From NCBI GenBank assembly GCA_026929865.2, contig CM049398.1:21241501-21305500 (forward strand): a stretch of DNA of 64,000 nt, in the 5' to 3' direction. The notes below the pieces were generated by a model, which was not told the origin of the DNA, did not search any database, and saw only the letters and a list, made by a program, of their open reading frames with translations. Below, piece after piece: positions 36,312 through 48,942 of this stretch. The number at the start of each line of letters is the position of its first letter. Position 1 is the first letter of the stretch. A program made the translations under genes and the position numbers. The DNA is from Hyperoplus lanceolatus (Eukaryota; Chordata; Actinopteri; Uranoscopiformes; Ammodytidae).

Positions 36312-39300
36312 TTGGTTTTTAACTGTGGAAAGGAAAAATTAACACACCTCTATCCACTTGTCTCTCTCTCTCATTCTCCCTCTCTCGCTCTCATTCACAC
36401 TCTTTTATACACACACGTACAAGTTTTCTCGGTTGAGGTAAGGTCAACATATTTTCAGGCTGACTCATAGTTTTGTGAAAACTCATCTTGGGACAAAATG
36501 TTTTGCTACAGTACAAAGGTTGGCAGCGGCCAGAGAGATCGAGCCTCTCAACGCTCACCTGTGTGTTTGTGTGTGTGTGTGTTGTAGGGGGGCAAAACCA
36601 GTCACTCATTTAGACTTGTTGGAATTTAAAAACAAAACTCTAAAAATAGTCCGAGTGTTGACCACAGGTTTGTGTATAACACATAATGTTAACAGAAGTA
36701 ATCACTAGGCAATGTGGGTGGACACCATAAGTTCTATCCTATAATTATGAATGTTCTTACTTTTAACTTTTGCCAGTTAATGGCACTCCCAAATAGTGTC
36801 CTCACATATTCTCTGCTGAAGAACTCATGCATGCTTATTGAAAACAGTCTGAACAAAATAACGTGTTAAACTTATAAGACTACCCCTGAAAGGCAGTGTC
36901 AACAAAAAAATAAATAAAAAAATTGCATTGTGCAGTAAAAAAAGGTTGCATGAGAAAAGTATATGCCGTATTGCTGACCGATATAAAGCAGATTAGGTTT
37001 AGTGCGGAGTAGTGAACAATCTTTTGTAGTGATGAAGAATGCATCCCTTTATTTTGATTTCAAAAAAATATTTTTTTCTGCAGGAACGGAACACATTCAA
37101 TAAATATTGTCCTGGCACTATACTGCTACCGGTAAAGTACTGCTCTTATCTTATTTTATTCAGGCATGGTGGCTGATACTACTAATATTAACTATGTCAC
37201 CAAATGAACTTCTACTGGGAGTAACAATGTACCACTTCCTGTCCTACCGGATAAGAGGTTAAGAAGAAGTGAGCCAACTTAATGAGATTTAAGTTATTTG
37301 TTTTAGTCTTCACTCAAACATACTCATCAAATAATTTACAGCTATCCAACCAAGAAAAATAAGTCACTTAATTAATATCCTACTTTTGACAAATGTGTGG
37401 AACCAATGATTTGTAGCTCAGTTCATTTTGTATTAAGTTGAGCCTGTGGTTAATTTAAAAAAATATGGAAATCTAACAGACTAAATCCCTTCAGCAAAAA
37501 CTTCATCACCTGACTTTTAAGATTCAAATTTTAAATTATTTAATCAAAATGATATGACAAGCACCCTTTTGATAACATGAATCTTTTTGTCACAAAATAC
37601 GACAGCACTTAACTTGATGAGGACAAATCTCAAGAGAATATAAATGTGACTCAACTGAAGCTTTTCAGTCCAACATCATGTCTCAAATGAATCCCACACA
37701 AACACACAAGAGGACTGACACCACCTGCCTGTGAGGCCGCTTTGGCCTTAGCCGCTCCTTTCTCCCTTTTCCAGCCATTCTCCTCCTCTTCCTCTCCCTG
37801 CGCCTTAATCCGGGATCCCAGCAGCCACTCGGGAACAACGCTCCAACATTTCCATCTTCTACTGTTCTCGTTTTGCCGAGAGTTTCCCAACTGGCAGCTA
37901 GAGCATGATCCAAACCGACGGACTGATGCCATAAGGCGAGGAAGAAAAGGACAGAAACAGAGCACAGAACAGGAAGAAGCAGAGCGTTGCTACTGTCATG
38001 TTTCTCCGGATGACAAAAGACAAGTGAGAGAATAAGACCGAACTGCCCAGTCAACCCACTGTTATACCAAGACCTAGACCTCTGTACGAGTGTGTGTCCG
38101 ACCACGCTGTCAGCTATGCTATGCTACTGTACACGTTGCACGGTTGACACAGTTGTACCATTGTGTGAATGCATGACAAATCAGTCCAAGTTCATGGAGA
38201 GATATGCACATACATATCCACTTAATCTGTTTTTTGAATGTGTCTGACTGTGTTTTGGAATTTGTTAAAGTTAAACTATTCATCTTTGGTTCACCAAAAC
38301 CCAACAACTTTGGATATCCAGTAGTGTCCGTTTCTCAATTCAAGCTATTCAAATCAATATGTGTGGATTTTAAATGTGTAACACAGTTATCAGCAAAGTG
38401 GTTGACAAAGTGAGCTTTGATAATAAGGAGTTGTTGGGCAGTAAAGTTCAAAGACTGGACTGAATGTTTCCAATGCGTCTCCCATATTTTATAAAAAGCA
38501 GGCTCCAACTGAGCCCAAATCACTCTCTAATTCACAACATAACAGTCAATACTTAGCTCTACAATGAGCATAAGAGCAAGCAATTAGCTTGTTAGCTGGG
38601 TGGAAAAGGCTAGTTTTAGCTTTTTGTTAGTTTGAGCATGAGCTATTTTTGTTTTTCTTTGTTGTAGTTGTTTTCTTGACACAAACTATCTGAGACTGCA
38701 AGTCCCATAAGGAGATAGTACAAAAGCTACAATACAAAAGTATCCGTTATATTATGAAATGTTTAAAGGTATTTCCAATGCTATTGAACTCACCCCATAA
38801 GAATCACTAGTGCTTATTCATTAGCTAACATACAGGCTACAGTAAGCTGACTGAAGCTGCTGCTTTAGGCCTATTAGCACACCAATTTACGGGAGCTTTA
38901 GCTGTTGAGTGCTAACTAAATTAAAGCTGATTTACTTTAGTTGAAATTATAAAGTGCAAGCATTTTACCAAAGAGTAAATAACCCTAAACTGAAACCCCA
39001 GGAACATGTTTCAGCTTTTCAGAAAAAAAAAACATTTAAGAAAACACAGTTACAGAAGCTAGCCAGGATTGGGGATGTTCTGCTGTGGCACTAGGTGCAG
39101 GAGTCATAATTTCAACTGAGCAATTAAAAAAACAGACACAACAAATCTATTGATTGTTTCTGTGAGCAACCGTTACATCTATTCAATCTAAAACAATTAA
39201 CACAAGATTATAATGAAATAAAATTGGAATTCATAAACAAAAAACCAAGAACATTTCCAGCCATTTTGACAAAACAATATGCTTAGAGATGAGCAAGTAA

Positions 39301-40998
39301 ACTGTCCCCTACGAAGCAATCAGTCCAAGGATTCTGTGGTCAAAATAAATGACAAACATAGTAGTTTGGTGTCCAACAGACAATTAAAGTTAAATGCTGA
39401 CAGGCAAAACTAATGGACCCTAGCTAAAGGCTACCAGTAGGACATGTCAGTTTTTATTCCTTTAGTTCTTCCTTTTTTTCTGGTATATTAAGTATTGTGT
39501 GGCATTTGTACAGCAGGGTAGCTGTTCATCCATATTGTTTTAGTTTTTGAGGGTGAAATCTTAGCACCAGCTGTAATGTAAAACTTAAGTGATTCCACTT
39601 AGCAGCCAACAGTGCAGTCCTGCATTAGGTGAAACATCACCAAAGTGAAAACTGTCTCACATTAGAGATCTTTGTGGCCACGTGGACTGCAGATGTGTGA
39701 CTCGGACAGAAAACTACAGGGAAGACTAACATGACTCATATCTATGGAACACAAACAATCTTTAACAGATGAGCCCATTTTCAAAGCAGTTCAAAGAACC
39801 AGGTGAAACCGTTATCCATTATTTACGTCACTTACAAACTCAAACACCCATAAACACCCACTTTCGTACGTAGAAAGCTGCCTGCATGTGCATACACAAA
39901 AAAGCTGAAATAACAGCTCTGCTAGAAAGTGCTGTTTCAGAGGAGGCTTTCCTTACATAAGCAAACTGCTCTGTAATTACACTGGGTGGATCCACACAGA
40001 CAGAGAGAGTTAGAAAGAGACAGTCAGGAGGGGAGCTAACTGGGACAAGAAATAAGGATAATGAAGAGGAAAATAAGATGGAAGAAGAACCCAAAGAGCC
40101 ACTGTATACAGGTTTTAACTGTCATGACTTTCCCATTGCAACTACACTGAATTCAAATTAATAATCCAGGGACCTATCCTTAAAAGGGAGTTAGGATTTG
40201 CAAAGCATATTGGAACTGTCATCAACCAAGGGCAAGGACATCCAGAACCATTTTCCTATTGCTGACTTTTTGCTTGTTCTTTTCACTGTGTTTTTTTCAC
40301 TGCCTCATGATTTGTTTGCAGTGACACACATGTCAGCTACATTTAGATTGTTTTTTAAAGGCATAGCTCCTTCAAGTAATTCTCACATAATGCAAAGACA
40401 ATCATTTTCAAAATCGAGGGTGCTTTTTAATGAGTAATAAGGACTGAAAAAATAAAAGGATAAGTGTAGCTTAGCTTAACTCTTTAGCTTAGCATAAAGA
40501 CTGGAAACAAGGGGAAATCCCTAGCCTGGCACTGTACAAAAAGGCAATTCAATGTGTCTACCGCATCTAAAGTTCTAAAATAAACATGTAATTTCGGTAA
40601 CGCTTTATATTAAGGTTCTTGTTATAAGCCTTAGTTAATAGGTAATAAGGACCTTATAAGATGCTTATTAACATTATAAGATGCTTATTAACATCAGTTT
40701 GTGTTAATAAGACTATACATAAGTGTTAATAATAACACAATAAACATGTTTACTGTGTGATTATAAGACTTTTATAAGCACCTATAAGAAACTTCTTAAC
40801 TATTTATTGATTGCTTAATTGCATTAATAAAAGCCCTATGAGTTTCTGATAGCTGTTAATAAAAGCGTTACAAACCCATGTATTGAGTCTTACTAACTTA
40901 CCTATTATGTCATAGTTAAACCTTTACTAAGCATTGTTTGTTGCTTTATGAAGGTGAACACACCTTTATTTGTTTATTAGCAGTTAACTATGTTCTAA

Positions 40999-41345
40999 GA
41001 ACAATGCTTATTAAGGTTAATAAGTCCTTTATTAAACAGGTAATAATGCATTTTGAAGGTACCTGATCTAAAGCGAGAACAATGCTTATTAAGGTTAATA
41101 AGTCCTTTATTAAACAGGTAATAATGCATTTTGAAGGTACTGGATCTAAAGCGAGAACAATGCTTATTAAGGTTAATAAGTCCTTTATTAAACAGGTATT
41201 AATGCATTTTGAAGGTACCTGATCTAAAGCGAGAACAATGCTTATTAAGGTTAATAAGTCCTTTATTAAACAGTTAATTATGCATTTTGAAGGTACTGGA
41301 TCTAAAGCGAGAACAATGCTTATTAAGGTTAATAAATCCTTTAAT
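40999..41345. repeat. 78-bp tandem repeat, about 4.4 copies, in the left TIR
   Basis: Units starting GAACAATGCTTATTAAGG begin at 40999, 41077, 41155, 41233 and 41311, an exact 78-nt step. Copies alternate slightly (ACCTGATC versus ACTGGATC). The right arm has only one GAACAATGCTTATT equivalent, so the array expanded on one side only. Confidence 0.95.
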
Positions 41346-41901
41346 ATACACTTTTTAACATTAATAAGTACTATATCTTGTCAAGATGGATACAATGTGA
41401 ATTAAAAAAAACTACATGTAAATACAATGTTAGAGAGGTGAAGCACAAAAACTCACTTTTAAAGAAAAAAAACACTTAACAACTGTGCAATTGTAAACAT
41501 GTTTGTTTGTTTCCCAGAACTTTCATGAACAACATTTTACTAAATGTAAAAAAATAAATACCTTTGTAAAATAAAAATGCTGCCTGACATCAATTCAAGT
41601 GTCCAATGATTAAGACTTTTAATTTAAAATATTAAATGAATAAGAACAACAAAACAATTAAACGAGTAGAGCAAAAAACTTCCATCAAACAATAATAAAA
41701 AAAAAACTTTGTTGTAGAGAAAACAATATAAAACGACGTGGAGTTGTATGAGTTGCTTCTGCATATTAAATCTGTAACCTTATGGAGATGGCAATCCTCA
41801 CTATAAGAATTTGGGCGAGACGTTGCTGTATCAGAAGTCAGCATTATACTGTTGCAGATAGGACGAGCAGAAAACCACATACAACTATATAGATGCTAAC
41901 C

Positions 41902-42060
41902 CAGTGGTTCTCAAACTTTTTTTGTCATTCCCCACTTTGGAGGTGGGAATATTTTCAAGTCCCACCGTTCCCCGATTGTGTCAACAAAATAGTAAGAAAA
42001 TTGGTCAGGCTTAAAAGTTTAAAATGTATTGAAATAAAATCAAGTAATACAATTCAAAAA
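41902..42060. mobile_element. hAT-type terminus fragment
   Basis: AACCCAGTGGTTCTCAAACT followed by poly-T is the well-known hAT-Charlie/Zaphod-like left TIR. The complementary right TIR was not found nearby, so this is a truncated copy inside the long-TIR element. Confidence 0.55.
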
Positions 42061-42069
42061 TAGATCATT

Positions 42070-42900
42070 TTATATACAGTGGTATGTTTTTATATGTGGT
42101 AAAAAAAAAAAGCCTTCTTCTTCTGGCCCTGTATAATGCTGACTTCTGCTATACTTCCTCTTCCTCTTCCCATCGTCTGAGGAGGAGTCAGACCACAACG
42201 GACTTGACTCCGAGTCGGGCTTTTCCGTAGCCTCAGGGGAAGGTTGAGTCAGGCTGGTCTTTCTTGTTACTGTATAAAGACAACACAAAGAAACATTGAT
42301 CACAATTAGACAGATAGCAGACAGGTTACACAAAGCATTTAAGGACATGGAATCTGCAAAAAGGGGTGCAGTGTCAAAGTAAATTTAGTCTGTAATGGTG
42401 AAAATTGTTGGAAAAAAGTAAATATTTTCTTTCATTCAGATAGTTGTCCCTTCAAGAAATCTCTCTCGGTTGTCAGGTATTTTATTTTTACATACTGGCA
42501 TTCTAATTTAAACCTGGCCAGCTCATGTTTATATTTCTGTAGACCCAGTTTGGCAGTTAGGACAATTTGGGCAGCATCTGGGTCAGCACAGAAATAACCA
42601 TTCAGCGTTACTTTGCCCCTTCCTGACAAGCTAGCATGACACAACTGTTAATAGATACGTTTCGTTGCAGTTTTTATGATAGTGTAAGCTAAACGTTAGC
42701 TCAAAAAGGAAGCTCACCAAAGCTTCTGAAATAAAGTAATGTAAGCCAGGCAAACAACTAGCTAGCTAGAACCAGCTAACGTTACTATAGCATTACAGTC
42801 TTAAACTTACCAGAAGAGTCACCCTCCTGTTCGGACCTCACCCTCTTATTTTTCAGAGACCTGGTTTGGGGTGCTGACCGTGCTCCGACATGTTCTCCTT
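42070..42900 (-). pseudogene. Small split reading frame inside the long-TIR element
   Basis: Minus-strand pieces suggest a decayed gene. One piece near 42820-42870 ends at a donor (TCTTCTG|GTAAGT). A 70-codon frame lies at 42644-42432 (LGLQKYKHELARFKLE, coiled-coil-like, ending in DFLKGQLSE). A Ser/Asp/Lys-rich piece lies at 42270-42100 (SDSSSDDGKRKRKYS). The coiled-coil plus acidic/basic tail resembles multi-copy fish proteins labelled CCDC106-like, a family I recall as transposon-linked. No catalytic domain is visible. Confidence 0.4.
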
Positions 42901-43589
42901 ACTTTCGTGAAACACTTTGTCAAGCATGGCCGTCAAGCTGGCGTCAAGCCATCAGCGACTTGCATATACGGAACTTCCGGTTTTACAACTACCTTCAAAA
43001 TAAAAGCCCTATAAAGGATCTGATTTGAGGCACAAAACCGATCATACGACTTATATTCATCATAGATTGTGAAAAATATACTACGTTCTCGGGGCATCTA
43101 ATTTTAACACTCACTCAACATGTGTGCGCACACAGAGGTGAACGAATCACAGCAAAAGCAAATATATTATGCTCATTATGCTAGATGCCAAAAGACAACA
43201 TTTTGGAAAGAGGGATGAAAATCAGTGACTTTAGCCTACTAAGATATGGCGCTGCAAACCAAACTCAGAAAACTCATTTTTGAAGGTACTTCAACAAGAA
43301 AAACATTAAAGCTAATCAAATACCTTCACCGCTCTAACATTGTATTTACATGTCGTTTTTCTAATTCTCATTGTATCCTCCTTGACAAGATATAGTACTT
43401 ATTAACTGTTAAAAAGTGTTTAATAAAGGACTTATTAACCTTAATAAGCATTGTTCATAGAGCATAGTTAACTGCTATTAATTGATTAATAAAGATGTGT
43501 TTACCTTCATAAAGCAACAAACAATGCTTAGTAAAGGTTTAACAATGACATAATAGGTAAGTTAGTAAGACTCAATAAATAGGTTTGTA

Positions 43590-44165
43590 TTTCATTTAAC
43601 TTTTATTTATCCTCGAGACCAATTGAGGGGTGACCCTCATTTAAATAACGTCGAGTTCAAACAAATTCAAAGGAAAAACAACAATACATTAACAATATTC
43701 AACGCCAATACCCCGGTGAAGAGAAAAACAATTGAAACATTTACACAGTGGTGAAATTAAGTGGTAGCAATTAAAATTAAATGGGTGAGAGTACAATATA
43801 GCCTAATTAAAACAGTTACAGGTAGAGTTTGGCAGATTTAAAATAGTTTGTTTAAATTGGTTAAAGGATATGAAGTTATTTAGTTTAATTTGTTGCTGTA
43901 AGTTGTTCCAGGAGTCAGGGGCACTGAAGCTAAAAGCTGTCTTTCCTAGCTCAGACCGGGCTTGTGGGACATAAAAAAAAAGCATGTGAGGGGAGCGGGT
44001 CTGATAAAGCCCATCTGAGATTTGCAGCAATTCAGTTAAGTGACCCGCAAGTTTTAAAAAAAAAAAATCCACCCCCCTCCCCTCTTAAGGGAGGACCACC
44101 CAACCTTTTCATATAAAAGACAATGGTGTGTGTAAATAGGTTATATAAAAGACAATGGTGTGTGT
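43590..44165 (-). mobile_element. 5'-truncated LINE inserted in the right TIR, 13-bp duplication
   Basis: The minus-strand frame 44072-43803 contains SELGKTAFSFSAPDSWNNLQ and FNQFKQTILN, the C-terminal motif of non-LTR reverse transcriptase ORFs. The 3' end reads AAATAAAAGTTAAATGAAA. AAATAGGTTTGTA occurs at 43577-43589 and 44166-44178, matching a LINE target duplication. Near the 5' end a segment of about 32 bp (TATAAAAGACAATGGTGTGT) is tandemly duplicated. Confidence 0.8.
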
Positions 44166-44599
44166 AAATAGGTTTGTAATGCTTTTATTAACAGCTATCA
44201 GAAACTCATAAGACTTTTATTAATGATTTTAAGCAATCAATAAATAGTTAAGAAGTTTCTTATAAGTGCTTATAAAAGTCTTGTAATCACACTGTCAACA
44301 TGTTTATTATGTTATTATTAACACTTATATACAGTCTTATTAACACAAATTAATGTTAATAAGCATCTAATAAGGTCCTTATTACCTATTAACTAAGGCT
44401 TATAACAAGAACCTTAATATAAAGCGTTACCGTAATTTCTAATTGGCTTAATACTTGTTTTTACACATTTTGGGGGGTATTTATCTGATTATATAAAATG
44501 TTAATTAAGAGGTGCTGGTAGGTGGATTCCATTACCTTTGTACAGAGCCAGGCTAGCTGTTTTCCCTGTTTCCAATCTTAATGCTATGATATTAGCTAA

Positions 44600-47500
44600 A
44601 ATATATAACTAGCTTCTGGCCCCAGCTATTCATTTATCATACAGACATTAGAGTTGAGATTCATAAAATTCAAAGGTGATGGAAAGATGGGCAGATAGGT
44701 AGACAAATGATAACCACAAACAAACTCAACTCTATGTTTAGTAATCTGTCACACTTAATTCAATATCTCTAAAATTGGCCATTTAAATCATCCCCCCCAA
44801 ACACACTCTCACAGGAACACAAAACATTTATGTTGTGCCTGACCCAAAAGCAATACTCCATGCTGTATGTGTATGAGAGAGAGACAGGCCAAACATGTTG
44901 CGTATGTGAGGGAGTAAAAGATGGCTGGTGGTAGGGGACATTTTCTCTCCAAAGTTTGATGCTCTCTAGGGACCTTAACCACATAGGAACAGAAACCAAA
45001 GCAAAATCTAAGAAAACCAGTAAGGCCTCCATGGTAGCCATTACTTCCCCCCCCCCCCATTCTCAATCCAGTGATCCACTCCTCCAAGTACGTTATAACC
45101 TCCACCAGCAGAAGTAAAATAAAAAACACATCCAATCAGACCTAGCCTATATGTCACTGACACCACAGATGTCTGCAGTGTGACCTTCTGATCTTTTGAT
45201 AATCCCACCTCTTTGCTTCCTATCTGCTGAGTCATGGAGACCTTCAAGCAGAACAAACAACCTCCTCCTGATAATTTCATTTCTCCGTCACCTTTACCTC
45301 GCTCAGCAGCACCCACTTTTTGGACTTCACTAAACCTGGGTTGACCTTTGCCCATTAAAAAAGAAACCCCTCTAGCACCCACACAGTATCCTTTATGAGT
45401 GTGAGCAATGTGCCCTTTAACTTTACTTTCAAGTCTGCTTTCAAACGAGCAAGTTGCTTATTGGACGATTGTGTACCCTCCATTGATGGCAAAATAAATA
45501 CGGTGTGGTGGTGCAGTGCATTTAACAATATCGTTTTTTGAATGAACAGAATGAAGGTTAATTAGTATCCAATTTGTGATAGATGATATATACAGTAATT
45601 GTTGATTAATTAAATGTTTTCTTGCACAGCAAATGCTTCTTTTGATGGCTTTATTTTTTTTATACTATCAAGGCTATAGCACCCATGAGATAATTTCCCT
45701 CTGGTGCTTTCCCAATGACTTTTCAGATAAACCATTAAACTAAACAAGCTGAGACCGATGTGGTCGTGTGTGCATGATCATCTTCTAAACAGCAATAAGC
45801 CTGTTTTAGCCTCACTTTAAAACAAAAAATGTAATCTCATGAGTAAAGAGTAAACCAGCTGACTGCTTCAGTATCTTACAAATCTCTACCTTTACTTCAT
45901 CTTCTTCCTTAGCACAACTACGTATGGGAAAGATGGGCGAATGCAACAAGGGAATGAAAGCAAAAGGACCAGGCAAAGAAAATGATTGGATTCCATGTTG
46001 GTGGTCTGATAAAACAAAGCTGGTCATAAATCTGAGGCTATAAACACGGTGCTTTTAGACCTAATCCATGCCGAGAAGAGCACAAACCAATCTTCCCGTC
46101 TCTCCATCTCCGATTAGCTACTCCTGCTGCTAGCATCCTCTATGATCCAGTACTGGCCTTATCAATAGCATGAAAAGGTAATACCATTGACAAGGGACTT
46201 CTGCCTCCTTTCAATGACACGCAGAAGTACAGACAGGCACATTTTAATATGTCTGGGTACCCTTTTGAGTAGACTGTACCAAAAATGGGCATTGTATAAT
46301 TGACCAGACTCTTAACTTTGAATAGGCAAGTTGCTAAATTTAGACCATTTCATGATTTATTTTTGTTCACTCAAAGAGCAGGGCTTTTACTCTTTGAAAT
46401 GCCAAAGAAGTGTTTTTGTAGTACCAGCACCAAAACATATAGTCGTCTATACATGACTCACAACAATCTTTGGAAGTCTTCAGTTCTTAATTGGGAAGTT
46501 TGAGACCGTTATGCAACAAGTGGAGAAGGAAAGATAGGCCACATTCTTGATGCCTGCTAAAGTGAACTACACACACCCCATAGTAATCAGCCAAGTGGCA
46601 GAAATAAACTATCATTTTTCCAGCAAAATTATAAACACTGTTGTTTTCAGTAACACTAGTGATAATAGTTACAGTATTATTTGTCAGCTGCTGTGAAATA
46701 AGAGCTGTTCTGTATTTTGTTTGTACACAATTCGCTTATAAAAGATGGCTTACATCAGACAATTTTTCGTCCAAACGTGAAAACATCATACCACTTTAAA
46801 AGTTATATGATTTTGTTCCAGTGAACCAACACTTTAGTAAATGCCAACACATCAAGATGGATATAAATATATCGGTTTAACAAAAAAACTAAAAGAGTTT
46901 TCTAGTGTGTTCTCCTTCCCTCCCTCCCTCTCGGTTTCATTCTTCAGCTCTTTATCAGATCTATTTTGATCCTGTAACTGTTTTTTTTTTGTTTTTTGCC
47001 GACAAGCGTTTCCTTCCAACTCCCTTCTTTTATAGCCTCAGTCTTTCTTTCCCCTCTCTACCTGACGTTTGGCTTCAGCAGGCTGCCTCACACCAAGACA
47101 AACGTTATGACCTCACTTCACTGCAATGTTCCAGAGACACAGAAAGAAAGAGGAGAGACGGAAAAGAGAAGAATAAGATAACATGAGAAATGCTTGAGAT
47201 TAAGTATTTGGAAAGAAAAGACGAATGGAGATGGCCTTAAAAGTGTGGGCCGAAAATGTAACATACTTATGGTTTTTCAGACTTATACTTTGGACTTTGA
47301 AAGACCCAACATTTGGAAAAATGTCAAAGGAGATGGAATAAGGAATAAAAAGAATGAAGAAGAAAAGTAAATCAAAAATACATGGTACAGGTATGAAATT
47401 AATGCAATAATTTGGAAAAGGAAAAAGGTTTGTTCAGCCACCCCCCACCCCCCACCCCCCCAACCCTTCTTTCTTTCTTCAGCCTGGCAGAGCTTTTAAA

Positions 47501-48942
47501 TCACACACACTGCCTCCATGCACCATGCTGTAGCTGTAAGGCAGTTCTCTAAACACAGTGTGCTGGCAAAGCTCTGAGTTCCGAACATTTGAACATTCAT
47601 TGATATATTCCAGACAAACAAAATCCCTCTTCACGGACATAAACAGACAGAAGCAGAAAGAGGAAACTAGCTTACAATAAACACATGCAGGAAAGTCAAA
47701 AATATAAACACACACACACACTCAACACAATGGAGTGCAAGGACACACGTGCCAGCCGGTAGTGCTGAACATCATCAAACACCTCAGTAACCACAACAAC
47801 TTCCCTTTTCCCTAAGAACATTTCCTGCCTGGCGAGGTCACTCTACAGCCAGCTATAGCTACTATCACCACTGCAACAATATAATAATAAACAACTAATG
47901 AGGACCCAGGCGATATGTGAACAATAAAAGCAGCTATACACTAAGATAATGTCACACTAAGGGAGCAACAGGAAAAACAACAAGGACATGACAAGAAATT
48001 ACAGTCCAAAGAACGGTACATTGAGTATTCACAAAAAACACACAGACAGACATTTGGTTCCCAAGTCAAATTTCATGGGTTATAGATTTGTCTTACAATT
48101 TGTATTCCAGTGCTTATTTAAAAAAGCACAAATGTATTATTTATTGTCAATTTATTCTGTCTAAATATTGTCATGCTATGATGGATTGTTGGTCACAGAC
48201 CATTCAGTTATCCGTTGTATTCCTATGATAAAACAATCCAGAAAAGTCTCCTGTTTAGACACTGCTGAGTAAAAACAGTTACACAGACATCACACACCCA
48301 ATCTGTGTTTGGGTGAACTGCTTATTTTATTACCTCTCTATGACTATAATTCTGGCACAGACAATCAATATGGGATATAGCAAATAAATGAAATCAGACA
48401 CATACAAACACTCAGCAGCCTTTAGGCCTCTACTTAATGTTCTTTGTCTGAGATTTGTTTAATCAAACTAATAACATCTTCTGATGTTTGTTTAACACTG
48501 CTCAGCCTTCAATGGCTTATGTGTTGTAGTACTGCTCCCAAATGCATCCTGAAATCAACCATGTGAGTCCTGATTCCCAGCACCTCATAAAACACAGGCA
48601 CACACATATGCCTTTGGGTCTAGCTATGAAACCATAGGAACAAGCCAACTGTATTAGACAACGTTAAGGGCCGTTTTAAGGTGACTGATATTACCTCAAC
48701 ATTAAAAATCCAGTTACACATTATTTACAAAAGCCAAGGACAATGACAAATCAATCAAACCTCCTTTCTCTCTCTCACTCAAATGCAATCCAAATTCAAA
48801 GCCACACACAACATAAACTCAATGACACATGGCAACAAGAAAGTATAGAGAATGCCAGCCTTGCTCTTGCAGACAATCACACATTGCAAAGAAAATAGTA
48901 AAAAGAAAGAGAAAGAAATTACAGAAATAAATGTGGACTCAC
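44600..48942. other. Intron 1, exon-1-proximal part: no gene seen
   Basis: There is a poly-C run at about 45047-45058 and a C-rich tract at 47438-47462. Otherwise this is unremarkable AT-rich DNA. I found no protein-like frame and no recognisable repeat termini. Confidence 0.4.

Larger units (their letters stand above)
40596..44431. mobile_element. Long-TIR DNA transposon, perfect 8-bp duplication, about 3.8 kb
   Basis: The duplication GTAATTTC lies at 40588-40595 and 44432-44439. The ends GGTAACGCTTTATATTAAGG and its exact complement begin inverted arms of roughly 0.8 kb on the left (to about 41440) and 1.1 kb on the right (from about 43330, including an insertion). The arms consist largely of TTAATAAG/CTTATTAA-type words. 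The interior holds a hAT fragment and a small minus-strand gene remnant. An 8-bp duplication fits the hAT, P or Merlin superfamilies. The arms do not let me choose. Confidence 0.85.
40470..44600. mobile_element. Older palindromic fish MITE, split by a later insertion
   Basis: Left part: TTAGCTTAGCATAAAGACTG, GAAACAAGGGGAAATCCCTA, GCCTGGCACTGTAC. Right part, complemented: TTAGCTAATATCATAGCATT, GGAAACAGGGAAAACAGCTA, GCCTGGCTCTGTAC. This is a common teleost miniature element with long imperfect TIRs. Its interior continues directly from 40595 to 44440 if the insertion at 40596-44431 and one duplication are removed. Outer edges are approximate. Confidence 0.65.

Noticed and set aside
37651..38105. 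Overlapping frames of 97-140 codons near 37.7-38.1 kb
   Set aside because: Checked for an ARHGEF17 alternative exon. The residues are Arg/Glu/Lys-rich without family motifs and the acceptors are weak.
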